Shown: positions 61,832-64,000 of the stretch, piece by piece
Numbering within the stretch: the first letter of the stretch is position 1
How the letters are laid out: every line of letters starts with the position of its first letter
Assembly: GCF_900240285.1 (NCBI RefSeq)
Contig: NZ_OESS01000001.1
Location: forward strand, 1,488,001-1,552,000
DNA from: Halobacillus sp. Marseille-P3879
GTDB lineage: Bacteria; Bacillota; Bacilli; Bacillales; Halobacillaceae
Reading direction: 5' to 3'
Length of the DNA stretch: 64,000 bases
Notes under the pieces: model-generated
Seen by the model: only the letters and a program-made list of their open reading frames with translations
What the model was told of the DNA's origin: nothing
Databases searched by the model: none
Position numbers and translations under genes: made by a program

Positions 61832-62905
61832 GTGGGCGAGAAAGTACCTGAACGTGCGCTTCCATTAATGGTGCGCGTCTATAAACAAATTTTCCCTTAC
61901 GTGCACAAGCAGCTTAACCAATGGAGGAAAAAAGCTGAAACCATTCCAAATACAGAATTAAAAACTCAGGCACTGGCCAGTATTCAGCATAAAACCTTCC
62001 ATTGTGAAGGTGGAGGAATATATTCTTTATTAGCCAGGGAAAACTGGAGAGAAGCCGTTCGGTTTATTGTAGCTTATCAAACCATTAGTGATTACTTAGA
62101 TAATTTGTGCGACCGCAGTACTTCAATGGACCCTGAGGATTTTCGGATGCTGCATGCTTCAATGACGGATGCACTTAACCCAGGGAATGAATTAAAAGAC
62201 TATTATTATTACAGGGAAGATAAAAATGATGGAGGATATTTACACTCACTTGTTCTAACCTGTCAGGAAGTATTGCGTGATGCTTCACCTTATTCATTTG
62301 CCCAGCCTTATACTAGTAAACTGGGTTATCTCTATAATGATCTTCAGGTCCATAAGCATGTGCAGGAGGAAGAAAGAATACCGAGGCTGAAGGGGTGGTT
62401 TGAGCATTATCAGCAAGAATGTCCGAATCTTGAATGGTATGAGTTCTCAGCTTGTACAGGTTCCACTCTCGGCATCTTTTGTTTAGTATCTTACTCGCTA
62501 AGCGGAGAGATGACAGAGGAGTTGGCTGAACAAGTAATGTGCAGTTACTTCCCTTATATGCAAGGCCTCCATATCCTGCTTGACTACTATATTGATCAGC
62601 AGGAAGATGAGGAGGAAGGAGACTTGAACTTTTGTTCCTATTATGAACACGAAGAATTAATGAGGGATCGGTTTGTTTATTTTGTGAAACAAACGAACCT
62701 CTCTGTGAAAAGTCTGCCTCATGCAGCTTTTCACGAGATGATCCGGGAAGGGCTGGTCGGATTATACTTAGCAGATCATAAAGTTAAAAGGATAAGTCAT
62801 GCAAAGAGCTTTGTAAAAGCACTGCTCAGGGCAAGTGGAAAAAAAGCTACCTTTTTTTACTACAATTCGAAAATGTACAACAGATTAAGGAGTATACAGT
62901 CATAG
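61832..62905 (+). CDS. ytpB: Tetraprenyl-beta-curcumene synthase YtpB
   Basis: Class IB terpene synthase of 357 residues that cyclises heptaprenyl diphosphate toward C35 sesquarterpenes. Mostly helical, with the Asp-rich DYLDNLCDRSTSMD (about residues 89-102) and a second acidic site in LLDYYIDQQEDEEEGD for Mg2+-diphosphate. GTG start one base after ytpA, with AAAGGAGAG as ribosome site. The operon with ytpA is as in B. subtilis. Confidence 0.93.
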   Translation: MGEKVPERALPLMVRVYKQIFPYVHKQLNQWRKKAETIPNTELKTQALASIQHKTFHCEGGGIYSLLARENWREAVRFIVAYQTISDYLDNLCDRSTSMDPEDFRMLHASMTDALNPGNELKDYYYYREDKNDGGYLHSLVLTCQEVLRDASPYSFAQPYTSKLGYLYNDLQVHKHVQEEERIPRLKGWFEHYQQECPNLEWYEFSACTGSTLGIFCLVSYSLSGEMTEELAEQVMCSYFPYMQGLHILLDYYIDQQEDEEEGDLNFCSYYEHEELMRDRFVYFVKQTNLSVKSLPHAAFHEMIREGLVGLYLADHKVKRISHAKSFVKALLRASGKKATFFYYNSKMYNRLRSIQS

Positions 62906-62906
62906 T

Positions 62907-63479
62907 CTATTTCTTTTCTATGGCCAGGACGAATGGGGGAGAGTTCTTTTGATTAATAAACCCGTATTGAAGGACGCTGTAACTATTTTGTTCAAGAGAG
63001 GTTACAAATTGGAGAACCTCATCTTTTTCCTCTCTGCCTCCGGGATGACCGTGGTAAACCACCAATACAATTAATCCACCGGGTTGGAGGTGCTGTAGGA
63101 TTGAATTAATTGAACGCAGTGTCCCTTCAGGTGTAGTGATAATAGATTTATCACTTCCTGGAAGGTAGCCTAAATTAAAGATCGCGGCTTTTAATCGGGA
63201 CAAATCTTTATGTGGAATCGTAGAACCGATCTGATCATGGCTTTGTTGGAATATCGTTGCACGTTCAGAGAGTAGGTCAGCTTCCAGGCGGGCTATGGTA
63301 TTATTAACAGCCTGTTTTTGAATGTCATATCCGTACACATGACCGCTTGAACCGACTAATTTACAAAGGTGTAGGGTGTCGTGCCCGTTACCACATGTTC
63401 CATCAATCGCTATATCCCCTTCTGTAAGGGTATCTTCCATTAAGTCATGAGCATATTGCAAAACTCTTTTTAATTTCAT
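62907..63479 (-). CDS. mnmM: tRNA mnm5s2U methyltransferase MnmM (YtqB), class I SAM methyltransferase
   Basis: 190 residues. SAM-binding motif I AIDGTCGNGHDTLHLCKLVG, then GHVYGYDIQKQAV (motif II), KAAIFNLGYLPGSDKSI (NLGYLPG catalytic-type motif) and VVYHGHPGGREEKD, which is specific to YtqB. The family methylates nm5(s2)U34 of tRNA in organisms without MnmC. ATG 63479 follows AGAGGAG. Tail-to-tail with ytpB, one base apart. Confidence 0.9.
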   Translation of the reverse strand: MKLKRVLQYAHDLMEDTLTEGDIAIDGTCGNGHDTLHLCKLVGSSGHVYGYDIQKQAVNNTIARLEADLLSERATIFQQSHDQIGSTIPHKDLSRLKAAIFNLGYLPGSDKSIITTPEGTLRSINSILQHLQPGGLIVLVVYHGHPGGREEKDEVLQFVTSLEQNSYSVLQYGFINQKNSPPFVLAIEKK

Positions 63480-63579
63480 TTGCGTTAAACTCCTCTGTTT
63501 AAAATCGTAGAAACACTGCATTATTTTAGCATGAACCATAGTTCTAATAAACTTTTTTTGTATAGAAAGAAGGGATAGA

Positions 63580-64000
63580 ATGGAGTTACATACCATTGAT
63601 GCTCATTCATCGCATGTAAATAAAGTGAAATACCACCCTGAGGAAAGTTTGATTTTATCCGCTGGGTTTAATGGAGAACTTTACTTATGGGACGCTGTGA
63701 AAGGGAAGAAAATGGAGGAATATTCAGGACATAAGGTTAGTGTAAATAGTGTGCAGTGGATTGAAGGTGGAAATAAACTCGTCTCTGCTTCAGCAGACGG
63801 GACTGTTCTGCTCCATGAAATTTCAGCCTCTGAGCCTCTTAAGACCATACATGATTTAAAATCCGGCGTCAGTCATTTGCGTTTCACCTACGATCACCGT
63901 TATTTGCTGACGAGTAATAAGCAATCGATGTTACGAATCAGAGAATGGCCGGATGGAGAGCTGGTCCATAAATTGAAGAGTGACCAGCAAAACAGCGGTG
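63580..64000 (+). CDS. WD40-repeat protein, 3' end outside window
   Basis: 140 codons to the window edge, ATG 63580 with AGAAGGGAT in front. WD40-type blades: SSHVNKVKYHPEESLILSAG ... GELYLWDAVKGK, then GHKVSVNSVQWIEGGNKLVS ... DGTVLLHEI, then VSHLRFTYDHRYLLTSN. No signal peptide, so probably a cytosolic scaffold. WD40 proteins are uncommon in Bacillaceae, and I do not recognise a close relative. The gene is divergent from mnmM. Confidence 0.85.
   Translation, partial: MELHTIDAHSSHVNKVKYHPEESLILSAGFNGELYLWDAVKGKKMEEYSGHKVSVNSVQWIEGGNKLVSASADGTVLLHEISASEPLKTIHDLKSGVSHLRFTYDHRYLLTSNKQSMLRIREWPDGELVHKLKSDQQNSG

Overview
The window looks like chromosomal DNA of a moderately halophilic, endospore-forming Bacillaceae. 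Halobacillus or a close relative is my inference, not something the sequence proves. Gene content and order follow the suf/yun/yut/yum/yui/kap/yug/men/ytk-metK blocks of Bacillus subtilis. Several secreted or surface proteins (MetQ, the lipoprotein at 54724, SodC) are rich in Asp and Glu, as in halophiles. Sporulation genes (yunB, lytH, yutC, yteA-like) point to a spore former. I found no rRNA, tRNA, CRISPR array or prophage.

Layout: 1-1449 is the end of a methionine ABC transporter (metI, metQ). 1521-7701 holds yurZ, a 63-codon unknown ORF and the complete Fe-S assembly operon sufC-D-S-U-B. 7857-11072 is yunE-yunD-yunB. 11118-13048 is a lysine riboswitch with an NhaC-family transporter. 13275-14907 is an NSS-family amino acid symporter with its 34-residue MetS partner. 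15186-22103 is the lytH/yut block plus a large unknown membrane protein and a D-2-hydroxyacid dehydrogenase. 22153-29628 carries small Fe-S and thiol proteins (yutI, yuzD, yuzB, yutM), the flavoproteins YumC and YumB, and yuiB-C-D-E. 29991-34098 is deoD, khtTU, kapB and sodC. 34863-41659 is patB, an Xre-type regulator, yugI, yuzA, yugJ, pgi, yugN and the K+ channel yugO. 42297-44440 holds three housekeeping or accessory genes. 44464-54304 is menaquinone synthesis: a MenI-like thioesterase and menA on the minus strand, then menF-D-H-B-E-C and an FhuF-like iron protein on the plus strand. 54368-63479 holds ytkD, pckA, yuxK, SAM-riboswitch-controlled metK, ytoA, ytpA-ytpB and ytqB/mnmM. A WD40-repeat gene runs off the right edge.

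Themes: iron-sulfur cluster supply (SUF, YutI, YutM, YuzD with a Fur-like box upstream), the respiratory chain (menaquinone, type II NADH dehydrogenase, YumC), methionine/SAM (metIQ, MetS transporter, patB, metK) and central carbon metabolism (pgi with a consensus cre upstream, pckA).

The most notable feature that the genes do not explain is a family of decayed IS1182-type insertions. The copies at 29653-29964, 34131-34844 and 59973-60434 are bounded by two characteristic hairpins. A fourth, at about 41740-42226, shows one of these hairpins. These four lie between two diverged copies of a host sequence, usually a transcription terminator hairpin of 12-29 bp. This suggests a mobile element that enters terminators and duplicates them. 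A fifth, short copy at 23740-23888 has both hairpins but no visible flanking duplication.
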